This document shows, in pieces, positions 13,532 through 21,001 of a stretch of DNA of 41,716 nucleotides. The position numbers were made by a program, and so were the translations under genes. This DNA comes from a virus, in IMG/VR virus record IMGVR_UViG_3300036823_000392, positions 1 through 41,716 of that record; one strand, given 5' to 3'. Numbering within the stretch: position 1 is the first letter of the stretch; each line of letters opens with the position of its first letter. Under the pieces are notes generated by a model that made no database searches, was not told the origin of the DNA, and was given only the letters and a program-made list of their open reading frames with translations.

Positions 13532-14965
13532 ATGGCAACGAAGCGGACCAAGAAATCTAAGAGATCCGCTCAGGCAGAGGATGCCTACAGCAATATTCCG
13601 GCCAGGCTTGGATTCGGTACCCCTTCTTTAACGGAAGGATCTGAATACCCGCTTACCCGGTTCAGTAACAACTACCAAGCGCTGCTCTCGCTTTATAGAG
13701 AGTCATGGCTGTGCAAAGCGATCGTCTCCATTCCCGCGCAGGACATGGTGAAGGCATGGCCGACGATCACCTCTGAGCTGACCCCGGACGATCTGAAGCA
13801 GTTCGATCGGACCCTGGCTCGCACCGGCACGAAGAAACAGATCCTGACCACTCTGCGCTGGGCCAGATTGTTCGGCGGAAGTGGTGCTCTTGTCTGTATT
13901 GACGGGCAAGAAGACATGCTCGATCAGCCCCTTGATCTGGATTCGATCGAGCTCGGCAGCTTCAAGGGCCTCATTCCGTTCGATCGCTGGTCTGGAATCA
14001 GCCCGACCATGGGCGTCTGCGCCGACATCACGCGGCCACTGCAGTTTGGTCTACCCGAGAGCTACCAGGTACACGGTCCGTCGACCAGTACATCGTTTCA
14101 GGTTCACGCAAGCCGGATCCTGCGGTTCACCGGCCCTGACATTCCTTCGCCCGAGTTCCAAGCCCAAAGTTACTGGGGCATCAGTTGCCTCGAGCCTGTC
14201 ATGGACCAGATCAAAATGGTCGATTCGGCGCTCTGGTCGATAGTGAACTTGCTGTTCCGCGCTCAGATCCTCTCCGAGGTCAATCCGGAGCTGGCTCAGA
14301 TGCTCTCCGGCGCGGGCGCTTCGCAGCAGGCAATGCGCAAGTTTCAGGAGAGGATGCAGGCCAAGAATCACCTGCTCTCCAATCAGGGACTCAACATCCT
14401 CGGTAAGGACGGCTCGCTTCAGTCGAACACGTACTCCTTCGGTGGTGTGGCAGAGGTCCTGCAACAGCTTCAGCTCTTTGTGAGCGGCGCTGCAGAGATC
14501 CCTGTTTCGATTCTCTACGGACGCACCATCTCCGGCCTCGGCCAAAGCAATGATGCTGATCTTCAGATTTATGAAGATCGCATCGCACAGACACAGAACG
14601 TTGACCTTCGCCCCGTCCTGGAGCAGCAGCTTTATCCAGTCATCTGTATGAGTGAATTCGGCGAAGTGCCGGAAGATCTGGACTTGGACTTCCCTTCCAT
14701 CCGCTCTCTGACCGGTAAGGAAAAGGTCGAGCTCATGAAGACCGGCTCCGATGCCATCTTCGCCGGCTATGACCGTGGCGTCTACGGACGCAAGTCCACA
14801 CTGACCGGTCTCAAGCGCCTTGGAGATCCCATTGGTGAGTACTCCTGGATCACACAGGCCCAGATCGACGCAGCCGATGACGACATTCACGAGCAAGGTG
14901 ACGTTCCCCCGCTTGAAGGTATGAATCGTGACGACTCCGCGTCCAGCCTGGAAGCCGCCTCGTAG
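13532..14965 (+). CDS. Portal protein (DUF1073 type)
   Basis: A 477-residue portal forming the dodecameric ring at the packaging vertex through which DNA enters and to which the neck attaches. It matches the DUF1073 portal family: an N-terminal 'LSLYRESWLCKAIVSIPAQDMVKAWP' segment, a central 'RILRFTG..IP' segment, and the region around ILYGRTISGLGQSNDADLQIYEDRI, where the clip and stem helices are expected, followed by 'LYPVICMSEFG' and 'TGKEKVELMKTG'. Length is typical. GAGGATT precedes the ATG. It sits between terL and the maturation protein, the standard order. Confidence 0.9.
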   Translation: MATKRTKKSKRSAQAEDAYSNIPARLGFGTPSLTEGSEYPLTRFSNNYQALLSLYRESWLCKAIVSIPAQDMVKAWPTITSELTPDDLKQFDRTLARTGTKKQILTTLRWARLFGGSGALVCIDGQEDMLDQPLDLDSIELGSFKGLIPFDRWSGISPTMGVCADITRPLQFGLPESYQVHGPSTSTSFQVHASRILRFTGPDIPSPEFQAQSYWGISCLEPVMDQIKMVDSALWSIVNLLFRAQILSEVNPELAQMLSGAGASQQAMRKFQERMQAKNHLLSNQGLNILGKDGSLQSNTYSFGGVAEVLQQLQLFVSGAAEIPVSILYGRTISGLGQSNDADLQIYEDRIAQTQNVDLRPVLEQQLYPVICMSEFGEVPEDLDLDFPSIRSLTGKEKVELMKTGSDAIFAGYDRGVYGRKSTLTGLKRLGDPIGEYSWITQAQIDAADDDIHEQGDVPPLEGMNRDDSASSLEAAS

Positions 14966-15015
14966 CGGATAGAGCAATCGTCCCCGGCATTCATTCAACT
15001 TTCAGGACCATAAGC

Positions 15016-16290
15016 ATGGACATCAGTTACTACGGCGTCGCCCTCAGCGACAACATCGCGAGGACCGACGAAGGCTATGTCATTTGTAAGGACGTAGTCA
15101 TAGGCCGCACAGGCTATCAGGAATACCCCGTCTCGCAGCTTTCGAAGTCTCAGCTCAGAGACCTGGGCCTGCTCGACCGCTTCAACGATCCGGATGAGAT
15201 TGTCCAGGTCTGGCGCGATCCTGATGAGGTTTTCGCTCCGGCGACGATCGCCTCTTTCGAGGGCAAGCCAGTAACGGACAACCATCCGAAGGAGTTCGTG
15301 GACGCCGATTCTCACGCTGAGCTTCAGCGCGGGCACGTTCAGCACATACGGCGTGGAGAAACGCCACTAAATTCGGGCGACATACCGAAGCTCGCCGACA
15401 TGATCATCACCGATCCCGACCTGGGGGAGGACGTTTTACAGCGCCGTAAGAGGGAGCTCTCCTGCGGTTACACATACAAGCTCGCCTGGGATGGCAATCG
15501 TCTTTCCCAGACACAAATCACTGGCAACCACGTAGCAGTCGTCCCAAAAGGCCGCGCGGGAGCCGAGGCGCGAATCAATGATTCCGCCGATATCCCGCAA
15601 CCCCAAAGGAAACAGAAGATGAAGATCAGAGACTGGTTCTTCAGCAAGGGCATCACTGCCATGGCTGAGGACAACGTTGAGCCGGAGCAGATCGCTGCTG
15701 CGGCAACCGCCTTCGCTAAGGACGAAGCTCCCGAGCAGAAGGAAGAGAAGGTCGAAGAGAAGAAAGCGGAAGACGCCGATCCTCTCGCAGAGGTCAAGGA
15801 TTCCCTGAAGGGTATCGCCGACGGCATGAAGTCTGTCTGCGACCGCCTGGACAAGCTGGAAAGCCCAGAGTCCGAGGAAGAGTCAGAGGACGAAGATCCG
15901 AAAGCCGACGAAGAGCCCGAGTCCGAAGAGGAAGAGGCCGAGTCGGAAGACGCAGATGAGGACGAGAAAGAGGAAGCAGAGGATAGCAAGGCCGAGGACG
16001 CGTTCATTGCGCCCGCCGCTTCTGAGTCGGATCTGATCAAGATCCTCAAGCCCCTGGTCGCCCGCTCGAATGATGCCCCGCTGAAAAAGGCGTTCAACGA
16101 GGCAATCGCGAAGGCGAATGACTCCGTGCGTGGTGGATCTCCCAAGGGTGCCTATGGCGCCGTGAAGTCTGCCGCTGAAAAGAAGTCCGCAGCAGCGAAT
16201 GATTCCCAAGATGCAAATGCCGCGTACATCGCGCGGCTCAACGAAAAAGCTCAGGCCGCCTGGAGTGGCCAGAATAAGGAAGTGAAGTAA
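15016..16290 (+). CDS. DUF2213 capsid maturation protein fused to a scaffold-like tail
   Basis: A 424-residue protein. Residues 1 to about 190 match DUF2213, a putative prohead protease family (NIARTDEGYVICKDVVIGRTG, ASFEGKPVTDNHP, QRGHVQHIRRG, KRELSCGYTYKL, QTQITGNHVAVVPKGRAGAEARI in order). The C-terminal half is helical and extremely acidic (about 282-331 are largely Glu, Asp and Ser), ending in Ala/Lys-rich helices, as in capsid scaffolds. An internal start at Met202 probably makes the scaffold separately. It should act in the prohead and be removed or cleaved during maturation. AGGA lies nine bases before the ATG. Confidence 0.85.
   Translation: MDISYYGVALSDNIARTDEGYVICKDVVIGRTGYQEYPVSQLSKSQLRDLGLLDRFNDPDEIVQVWRDPDEVFAPATIASFEGKPVTDNHPKEFVDADSHAELQRGHVQHIRRGETPLNSGDIPKLADMIITDPDLGEDVLQRRKRELSCGYTYKLAWDGNRLSQTQITGNHVAVVPKGRAGAEARINDSADIPQPQRKQKMKIRDWFFSKGITAMAEDNVEPEQIAAAATAFAKDEAPEQKEEKVEEKKAEDADPLAEVKDSLKGIADGMKSVCDRLDKLESPESEEESEDEDPKADEEPESEEEEAESEDADEDEKEEAEDSKAEDAFIAPAASESDLIKILKPLVARSNDAPLKKAFNEAIAKANDSVRGGSPKGAYGAVKSAAEKKSAAANDSQDANAAYIARLNEKAQAAWSGQNKEVK
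15619..16290 (+). CDS. Nested scaffolding protein from an internal start
   Basis: Inside the maturation gene, ATG 15619 is preceded by AAAGGAAA at six bases, a good ribosome-binding site that protein coding alone does not require. Translation from it would yield 223 residues (MKIRDWFFSKGITAMAED...) comprising the whole acidic, helical part without the DUF2213 domain. Separate in-frame scaffolds inside maturation protease genes are well established, for example in phage lambda. Expression here is inferred from the site and from the domain boundary falling just before it. Confidence 0.55.
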   Translation: MKIRDWFFSKGITAMAEDNVEPEQIAAAATAFAKDEAPEQKEEKVEEKKAEDADPLAEVKDSLKGIADGMKSVCDRLDKLESPESEEESEDEDPKADEEPESEEEEAESEDADEDEKEEAEDSKAEDAFIAPAASESDLIKILKPLVARSNDAPLKKAFNEAIAKANDSVRGGSPKGAYGAVKSAAEKKSAAANDSQDANAAYIARLNEKAQAAWSGQNKEVK

Positions 16291-16291
16291 T

Positions 16292-16855
16292 ATGGCCCCT
16301 TTCGGCGCAGTACTCTCCGTCACCGGTCTCCCGCTTGGGTTCCCTGGCCACGTCACCCGTGGCGGCGGAGCCCCCCAGAACATCTCCTCGAAGCAGGTGT
16401 TGACCACCGCAGCCAACCCGATTCAGTTCGGTCAGGCCGTGGTGATCAATGCGGCAACGAACTCGTACCAGTCGGTGGCGGATTTCATCGCCGGCGGCGG
16501 AACGATGACTGCGGCTCTGTTCGCCGGCATCGCGGTGGAAGAGATCAAGACGACCGGCTCGTTCCCCAGCACGCCCGGCCAGGAAGTCGTGGGCAGCTAC
16601 CCCCAGGGCGATTACGCTGACGCGCTTAACTTCGGCTCGATCATCGTGGCCGTCAACAACGGCACTCCGATTTCGCAGGCTCCCGTCTATCTGCGCATCG
16701 CTGCCAATGGAGCCGTTCCGAACGGCGTCATCGGCGGTCTGGAAGCAGGCAGCACGACCGGAACCATCGAACTCACCGGCGTCGTGTTCACCACTGGCTC
16801 GATGGACTCGAACAACTCCGCCGAGATCACCATGCTCAACCGCGTCGCGGCCTAA
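16292..16855 (+). CDS. Capsid cement/decoration-type protein
   Basis: A 187-residue, Gly/Ala/Thr-rich beta-type protein (VTRGGGAPQNISSKQVLTTA, FGQAVVINAATNSYQSVADF, LFAGIAVEEIKT, GDYADALNFGSIIVAVNN, APVYLRIAANGAVPNGVIGG). The pattern of short beta strands and the place between the maturation protein and the major capsid protein fit the phage structural cement (gp24-like) proteins that stabilise DUF2184-type capsids. It starts two bases after the previous stop. A different head decoration fold is possible. Confidence 0.75.
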   Translation: MAPFGAVLSVTGLPLGFPGHVTRGGGAPQNISSKQVLTTAANPIQFGQAVVINAATNSYQSVADFIAGGGTMTAALFAGIAVEEIKTTGSFPSTPGQEVVGSYPQGDYADALNFGSIIVAVNNGTPISQAPVYLRIAANGAVPNGVIGGLEAGSTTGTIELTGVVFTTGSMDSNNSAEITMLNRVAA

Positions 16856-16878
16856 CCCCCTTCGAAAAGGACAACACA

Positions 16879-17871
16879 ATGATTAAGCGCACCTCCCGTT
16901 CGCAGGCGCAGGCATTCGACGCCGCTGGTCCCAGCGGTAAAGCGTTCCTGCTCTCCAGCCTCTCGGTGATCGATCCGATCCCGACCCGCCCGCTCCAGGC
17001 ACAGACCTATGAGCGCGACGTATTCATCCGCTACGGCGGTGGATATGCCGATTCCATCAACGCATGGAGCCTGAGCTACGGTGACCCGACCGGCAACGAC
17101 CTTGCCACCCAAGGCACCAACAACACCGAAGTTGGAATGGTGGATGTAGACATCCAGCAGGGCACCTGGAAGTACTTCCCTTGGGCGAAGGGTTTCTTCA
17201 TCTCCCTGTTCGACCTGAACCGCATGAAGCAGGCGAACGACGCCAACATGGCGCCGCCTTTCTCACTGCAGGAGCTGTACGACACCGTGGTGCACTCCAG
17301 CTACGAGAAGTTTATGGACCGCACCGTGTATCTCGGCCGCGGTGGCCAGCCTGGCATCGTGAACAACTCCGCAGTCGCAGCGACGACTTTGTCCGCAACC
17401 TGGACTTCAGACGGAAAGACTCCGGTCCAGATGCTCACGGATCTGAACTCGCTGATCGAGACTGCACTGTCCACCTCCGGCTATGACCAGCGTGAGGGCA
17501 TGCCGAATCGCCAGCTCGTTCCGTGGAGCGTCTTCACCGTGCTCTCGCAGCCGATGACGACCGCGGGTTCCATCTCCGTGAAGAAATACCTGGAGGAGAA
17601 CAACTCGGCAGCTCTGTCGGGCACGCCGTTTCTTATCAACCCCCTTCCAAACGACTGGGTCAACGGCCAGGGTGTCGGTGCGACCAACCGCTCGGTTGTG
17701 TATCGCAATGACCCTGCCGCTCTGGACATGACCGTCGCGCTGGCTCCCCAGATCGCGATGACTGTGCCCACCAGCCGTAACAGCGGCGGGTATGAGACTA
17801 CCTACCATGCAAACGTGGGCCAGGTGCGTTGGAAACGTCCAACCACGGCGATCTACGGCGACGGGATCTAA
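16879..17871 (+). CDS. Major capsid protein (DUF2184 type)
   Basis: A 330-residue shell subunit expected to have the HK97 fold. Diagnostic stretches are TRPLQAQTYERDVFIRYGGG, YADSINAWSLSYGDPTG, QQGTWKYFPWAKGFFISLFD, FMDRTVYLG and, at the C-terminus, MTVPTSRNSGGYETTYHANVG, matching the DUF2184 capsid family that pairs with DUF2213 and DUF1073 proteins. AAAGGA lies seven bases before the ATG. The order cement, capsid, connectors is canonical. No obvious N-terminal delta domain is present, consistent with a separate scaffold. Confidence 0.9.
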   Translation: MIKRTSRSQAQAFDAAGPSGKAFLLSSLSVIDPIPTRPLQAQTYERDVFIRYGGGYADSINAWSLSYGDPTGNDLATQGTNNTEVGMVDVDIQQGTWKYFPWAKGFFISLFDLNRMKQANDANMAPPFSLQELYDTVVHSSYEKFMDRTVYLGRGGQPGIVNNSAVAATTLSATWTSDGKTPVQMLTDLNSLIETALSTSGYDQREGMPNRQLVPWSVFTVLSQPMTTAGSISVKKYLEENNSAALSGTPFLINPLPNDWVNGQGVGATNRSVVYRNDPAALDMTVALAPQIAMTVPTSRNSGGYETTYHANVGQVRWKRPTTAIYGDGI

Positions 17872-17873
17872 GC

Positions 17874-18200
17874 ATGAAGGTCACCTCCAAACAGACGCTC
17901 ATCTTCCGGGTGCCAGGACAGAAGAACTACGTCCTGCACCCGACGAAGCATCCGGTGTCGGCTCCCGAGTACATCCGTAGCACGTCGCTGTATAAGCTGG
18001 CGATCTCGGATGGCACCGTTGAGGAGTTCGTCCCGGTTGCGGTTCCCGTCACTCCTTCCGAAGACGATAAGGCGAAAGCGAAGGCTGCTGCTGACGCGAA
18101 GGCGAAAGCTGACGCCGAGCAGGCTGCTTTTGATGCAAAGGCTGAGGCTGAAGAGGCCGATGCCAAGGCTGACGCCGCGAAAGACAAGAAAGCAAAGTAA
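17874..18200 (+). CDS. Head-associated small protein with Ala/Lys/Glu tail
   Basis: A 108-residue protein. The first 60 residues are compact (KQTLIFRVPGQKNYVLHPTK then VSAPEYIRSTSLYKLAISDGTVEEF). The last 45 are a charged, alanine-rich helix (repeats of AKA, ADAKAKADAE, KAEAEEADAK). The start is ATG 17874, two bases after the capsid stop. Its stop overlaps the next start (TAATG). Position and size suit a head completion or minor head protein; the low-complexity tail may be a long single helix. No family firmly recognised. Confidence 0.65.
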   Translation: MKVTSKQTLIFRVPGQKNYVLHPTKHPVSAPEYIRSTSLYKLAISDGTVEEFVPVAVPVTPSEDDKAKAKAAADAKAKADAEQAAFDAKAEAEEADAKADAAKDKKAK

Positions 18201-18664
18201 TGGCCTCCTATCACGACAATTCGCTGTCGGCATCCGACGCGGCAGCGAATGTCGTGTATGGAACGAACTCTGCTTACGCTTCCACGGACTTCCTGGGCAT
18301 GTATCCGAAGTTCACGGATCTCGTTCCGGACGCGGTCCTCTCTGCTTACATCGCTTTCGCGAATGCCTGCCTCGTGCAAGCTCGCTACCAGGACTTCTGG
18401 CCGATCGCGATGGGATGGTTCATCTCTCATTTCCTGACCCTGTATCTCCAGAGCGATGGGAATCCAGCCTCGACGGCAGCCCAGGCAGCTCAACAGGGCC
18501 TCGCGAGGGGCATTCAGGTATCCAAGTCCGCCGGCGACGTATCCGTCAGTTACCAGGCCCTTGAAGGCCTGGACGGCTGGGCATCGTGGACGTTGACCAC
18601 CTACGGTCAACAGTTCGCGAGCACCGCAAAGGTGATCGGATCTGGCTCTATGTACATCTGGTAG
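18200..18664 (+). CDS. Head-tail connector (DUF4054)
   Basis: A 154-residue protein matching DUF4054, which forms part of the neck between portal and tail. Typical stretches are FLGMYPKFTDLVPDAVLSAYIAFANA, then YQDFWPIAMGWFISHFLTLYLQ, then a Gly/Ser segment (KSAGDVSVSYQALEG) and 'LTTYGQQF' before the end. The helical bundle and 'G+vs+sY' hairpin are as expected. ATG 18200 overlaps the preceding stop codon by one base. Confidence 0.85.
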   Translation: MASYHDNSLSASDAAANVVYGTNSAYASTDFLGMYPKFTDLVPDAVLSAYIAFANACLVQARYQDFWPIAMGWFISHFLTLYLQSDGNPASTAAQAAQQGLARGIQVSKSAGDVSVSYQALEGLDGWASWTLTTYGQQFASTAKVIGSGSMYIW

Positions 18665-18679
18665 CACCTCGGTGATCTC

Positions 18680-19159
18680 ATGAAGACTTCCGCATCAGTA
18701 ACACGCAAGAGCGGAGCCGAGGAATTCGCTGCACGGCTCGAAAAGCTGAAGATCGCAGCAGTCTACGTCGGCATTCCGGCAGATAGAAACCTTCGCAGTG
18801 ACAGTGAAGTCACCAACTCCCAATTGCTCTATATCCAGAGCAAAGGCTCGCCACTCCAGAACATTCCACCGCGGCCAGTCATCGAGCCGGCGATTGAGTC
18901 ACCCGACAACAGATCCCTCATCGCTGACGAGATGAAGCAAGCTGCGCAGTCAGCACTCGAAGGTGATGCCGAGGGCATGCACCAGCATCTCGAAAACGCC
19001 GGACAGCTTGGCGAGAACGCTGCGAAAGCGTTCTTCACGGATCCGCTGAACCAGTGGGCGCCAGATGCTCCTTCGACGATCGAAGAGAAGGGCAGCTCAC
19101 AACCTCTTGTGGACACCGGGTCCATGAGAAGCTCCATCACCCACGTGGTGCAGGAATAA
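18680..19159 (+). CDS. Head-tail joining/neck protein
   Basis: A 159-residue protein of the HK97 gp10-like or related neck class: an N-terminal 'FAARLEKLKIAAVYVGIPAD' strand-helix unit, a central 'NIPPRPVIEPAIES' motif (the usual 'IP.RPFl.p.+' region), a long helix (ADEMKQAAQSALEGDAEGMHQHLENAGQ) and a C-terminal 'PLVDTGSMRSSITH' motif. This family links the connector to the tail. It follows the DUF4054 gene by 15 bases. The 'PL+DTG.+..si' ending is strongly characteristic. Confidence 0.85.
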   Translation: MKTSASVTRKSGAEEFAARLEKLKIAAVYVGIPADRNLRSDSEVTNSQLLYIQSKGSPLQNIPPRPVIEPAIESPDNRSLIADEMKQAAQSALEGDAEGMHQHLENAGQLGENAAKAFFTDPLNQWAPDAPSTIEEKGSSQPLVDTGSMRSSITHVVQE

Positions 19160-19161
19160 AG

Positions 19162-19959
19162 ATGAAAAGAACACTCACCACAATCCTGGCTGTGATCCTC
19201 ACCAGCCTGCCGGCGTTCGCGCAAACCAAGGTCACCGGCGAGAAGATCGTCGATTCTACGGTCTCCACTTCGACGATCGATTCGACGCCAATCGGTAACA
19301 CCACCCGTAGCAGCGTATCCGCTACGTGGATGCTGTTCTCTGTGGCACCCCCTAACCCAATTCCCGGGAACTCCGTTGAAGTGGGCTGGGATGCAACGGG
19401 TCTAGGCGAAGCCGATTTCGTAGATGACTACGGCACAGCTGCCGGTGGATTCAATTGGTATGCGGTTGGCGGCTCTGGCTCCTCACACTCGTGGACCCCC
19501 AGCGCCTCCTTAATGCACCTGGACATCTCCGGGAACCTCACAGCGAATAAGTTCATCGGCTCCTTCTCCGGCAACGTAACAGGAAATCTGAACGGCAACG
19601 CGAGCACAGCTTCTGCGCTCGCTGCTGACCCCGCCAATTGCGGCTCCGGCCAGGTCGCAGTCGGAATCAACGCATCCGGAACTGCAACCTGTGTCAATGG
19701 TGTGCAGAGCGGAAGCGGACCTGGCGGAATGACGGGAAACGCTACGTACAGCGCCACAACAAGCACCGTTACTTTCTCTCCGGGTTATGGAGACGCCAAC
19801 TATCGGGCTGCCTGCACTCTGGTGGCTCCCAGTGATCCGCGAGCAGTCATCGTTGGAATCACCAACTTGGGCAACTCCAACCTCGTGGTTGAAGTCGCGA
19901 CGATGGGCTCGGTCTCAATCAGTTATTCCGGCATCGACTGTCTCCTCCAACACCCATGA
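19162..19959 (+). CDS. Signal-peptide-bearing fibre-like protein within the neck genes
   Basis: A 265-residue protein that starts with a textbook Sec signal peptide (MKRTLTTILAVILTSLPAFA, cleavage before Gln). The mature part has beta-rich, fibre-like sequence: FIGSFSGNVTGNLNGNASTA repeats, NCGSGQVAVGINASGTATC, GPGGMTGNATYS, and a C-terminal 'GYGDANYRAACTL' domain typical of short fibre heads. ATG 19162 follows the neck gene stop by two bases and its own stop overlaps the next neck gene (ATGA), so it is embedded in the late operon, not a host intruder with its own promoter. An exported protein is unexpected here. It could be a virion decoration, a secreted conversion protein or an adhesin. 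Confidence 0.75.
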   Translation: MKRTLTTILAVILTSLPAFAQTKVTGEKIVDSTVSTSTIDSTPIGNTTRSSVSATWMLFSVAPPNPIPGNSVEVGWDATGLGEADFVDDYGTAAGGFNWYAVGGSGSSHSWTPSASLMHLDISGNLTANKFIGSFSGNVTGNLNGNASTASALAADPANCGSGQVAVGINASGTATCVNGVQSGSGPGGMTGNATYSATTSTVTFSPGYGDANYRAACTLVAPSDPRAVIVGITNLGNSNLVVEVATMGSVSISYSGIDCLLQHP

Positions 19960-20318
19960 TCGATGTCTCCGAAATCTTGAACGACCCGGATCTCTGCGAG
20001 CCGTTCACGGCGCTGCGCTCTCCAGGCAGCCTCCAGGCCGGGCGCTTCGTCGTCAGTGACGCGACTACGGTACAGATCTACGGCTCAGTCCAGGTCGCAG
20101 ACGCGAACACTCTCCAGCAGGTTCCCGAAGGCGATCGCGTCACTGGCGCACGCACCTTCTGGAGCACGTCGCCGATGTACGAGACACGCACCGGGGAAAC
20201 CTCAGGACTGAGCGACTTTCTCATTCACAGAGGCGTTCAGTATCGCGTCGCTAAGGTCTGGGACTGGTCCGCGAATGGCTATTACAAGGCGCTAGGCGTC
20301 CGTATAAAAGGTGCCTGA
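19956..20318 (+). CDS. Head closure/neck protein
   Basis: A 120-residue protein coupled by ATGA overlap to the gene before and by a one-base overlap to the gene after. It reads DVSEILNDPDLCEPFTALRSPG, then 'GRFVVSDATTVQIYGSVQVADANTLQQVPEGDRVTGARTFWS', then SDFLIHRGVQYRVAKVWDWSANGYYKALGVRI. The last motif, 'Y+V.+v.dws..Gyy..l', is typical of small neck or head-closure proteins between the gp10-like and tail terminator genes of this phage type. Exact neck role is inferred from gene order. Confidence 0.7.
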   Translation: MIDVSEILNDPDLCEPFTALRSPGSLQAGRFVVSDATTVQIYGSVQVADANTLQQVPEGDRVTGARTFWSTSPMYETRTGETSGLSDFLIHRGVQYRVAKVWDWSANGYYKALGVRIKGA

Positions 20319-20932
20319 TGAGTTCGACGATGTTCCCCAATGGCCAAGTTCTCACCAGCTCAGCACTGACGCAGACGCAGATCGAGAATACCTTTCAGGT
20401 TCTGACGACTGAGATTCTTGGCGAAGGAACCGATCCGAACTCTGCGGTCCGCATTAGCTGGCCGACACGCGGGGCTACTGGATGGGAAATCACCGACGAT
20501 GTGGTCTTCCTCCGTGCGACGATCTCGGACGATCGGGTGAATCGGTCGCGAGATCGCAGTCATGCAAATCCGACCGATGGCTCTCTGACCGAAACCGTCA
20601 CATATATCCGGGTCTGGAAGATCGACTTCCTGCTCTACGGTCCGAACAGTTTGGACCATGCCCGTCTGATCAAGTCCGCTCTCTTCATGGCGTGGACGCA
20701 GACGACCCTGGCCGCTTCGAACCTGGCCATCGTGCTTGACGTTGCTGATCCCCGCCGCATGCCCGAGCTATTCGAGGCGGAATGGTGGGAGCGCTCTGAT
20801 TTCTCCGCGCGGTTTAACGAGCTCGTGACCGAAGTCGGATCTGTCCCCGCCATCGCCTCTATCGAGATTGATCTCTACACCGAGGACACATCCGTGTCGC
20901 AGCCGGTGCGCGTGATTCCCGTAACTCCGTAA
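20318..20932 (+). CDS. Tail terminator/neck protein (gp12-like)
   Basis: A 204-residue protein resembling the LIC_12616 / neck terminator family: 'VRISWPTRGATGWEITDDVVFLRAT', 'YIRVWKIDFLLYGPNSLDHARLIKSAL', 'PRRMPELFEAEWWERSDFSARFNELV' and 'ASIEIDLY'. The 'W.+.f..yGp.s.d.A..i+.al' and 'P.+.pE.fe..WweRsDl...fne' patterns are diagnostic. It should cap the tail tube at its head-proximal end. It follows the head closure gene with a one-base overlap. Confidence 0.8.
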   Translation: MSSTMFPNGQVLTSSALTQTQIENTFQVLTTEILGEGTDPNSAVRISWPTRGATGWEITDDVVFLRATISDDRVNRSRDRSHANPTDGSLTETVTYIRVWKIDFLLYGPNSLDHARLIKSALFMAWTQTTLAASNLAIVLDVADPRRMPELFEAEWWERSDFSARFNELVTEVGSVPAIASIEIDLYTEDTSVSQPVRVIPVTP

Positions 20933-20958
20933 CGCTCCTTCAGCTCAACAGTTTCCCG

Positions 20959-20979
20959 ACGGCTCCTTCGTGGAGCCGT
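20959..20979 (+). terminator. Hairpin between neck and sheath genes
   Basis: ACGGCTCC and GGAGCCGT form a perfect 8-bp stem around TTCGT, followed by TCGCATTTCT. The T-tract is poor, so it may attenuate transcription or stabilise RNA ends instead of fully terminating before the sheath gene at 21002. Confidence 0.45.
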
Positions 20980-21001
20980 TCGCATTTCTACGTGAGGTTT
21001 C

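Noticed and set aside
14051-14998. 315-residue minus-strand frame opposite the portal gene
   Set aside because: Shadow of the high-GC portal coding sequence; no ribosome-binding site and no domain.
15468-16145. Ser/Ala-rich minus-strand frame of 225 residues
   Set aside because: It is the antisense of the Glu/Asp-rich scaffold tract, which gives Ser/Ala runs by necessity.
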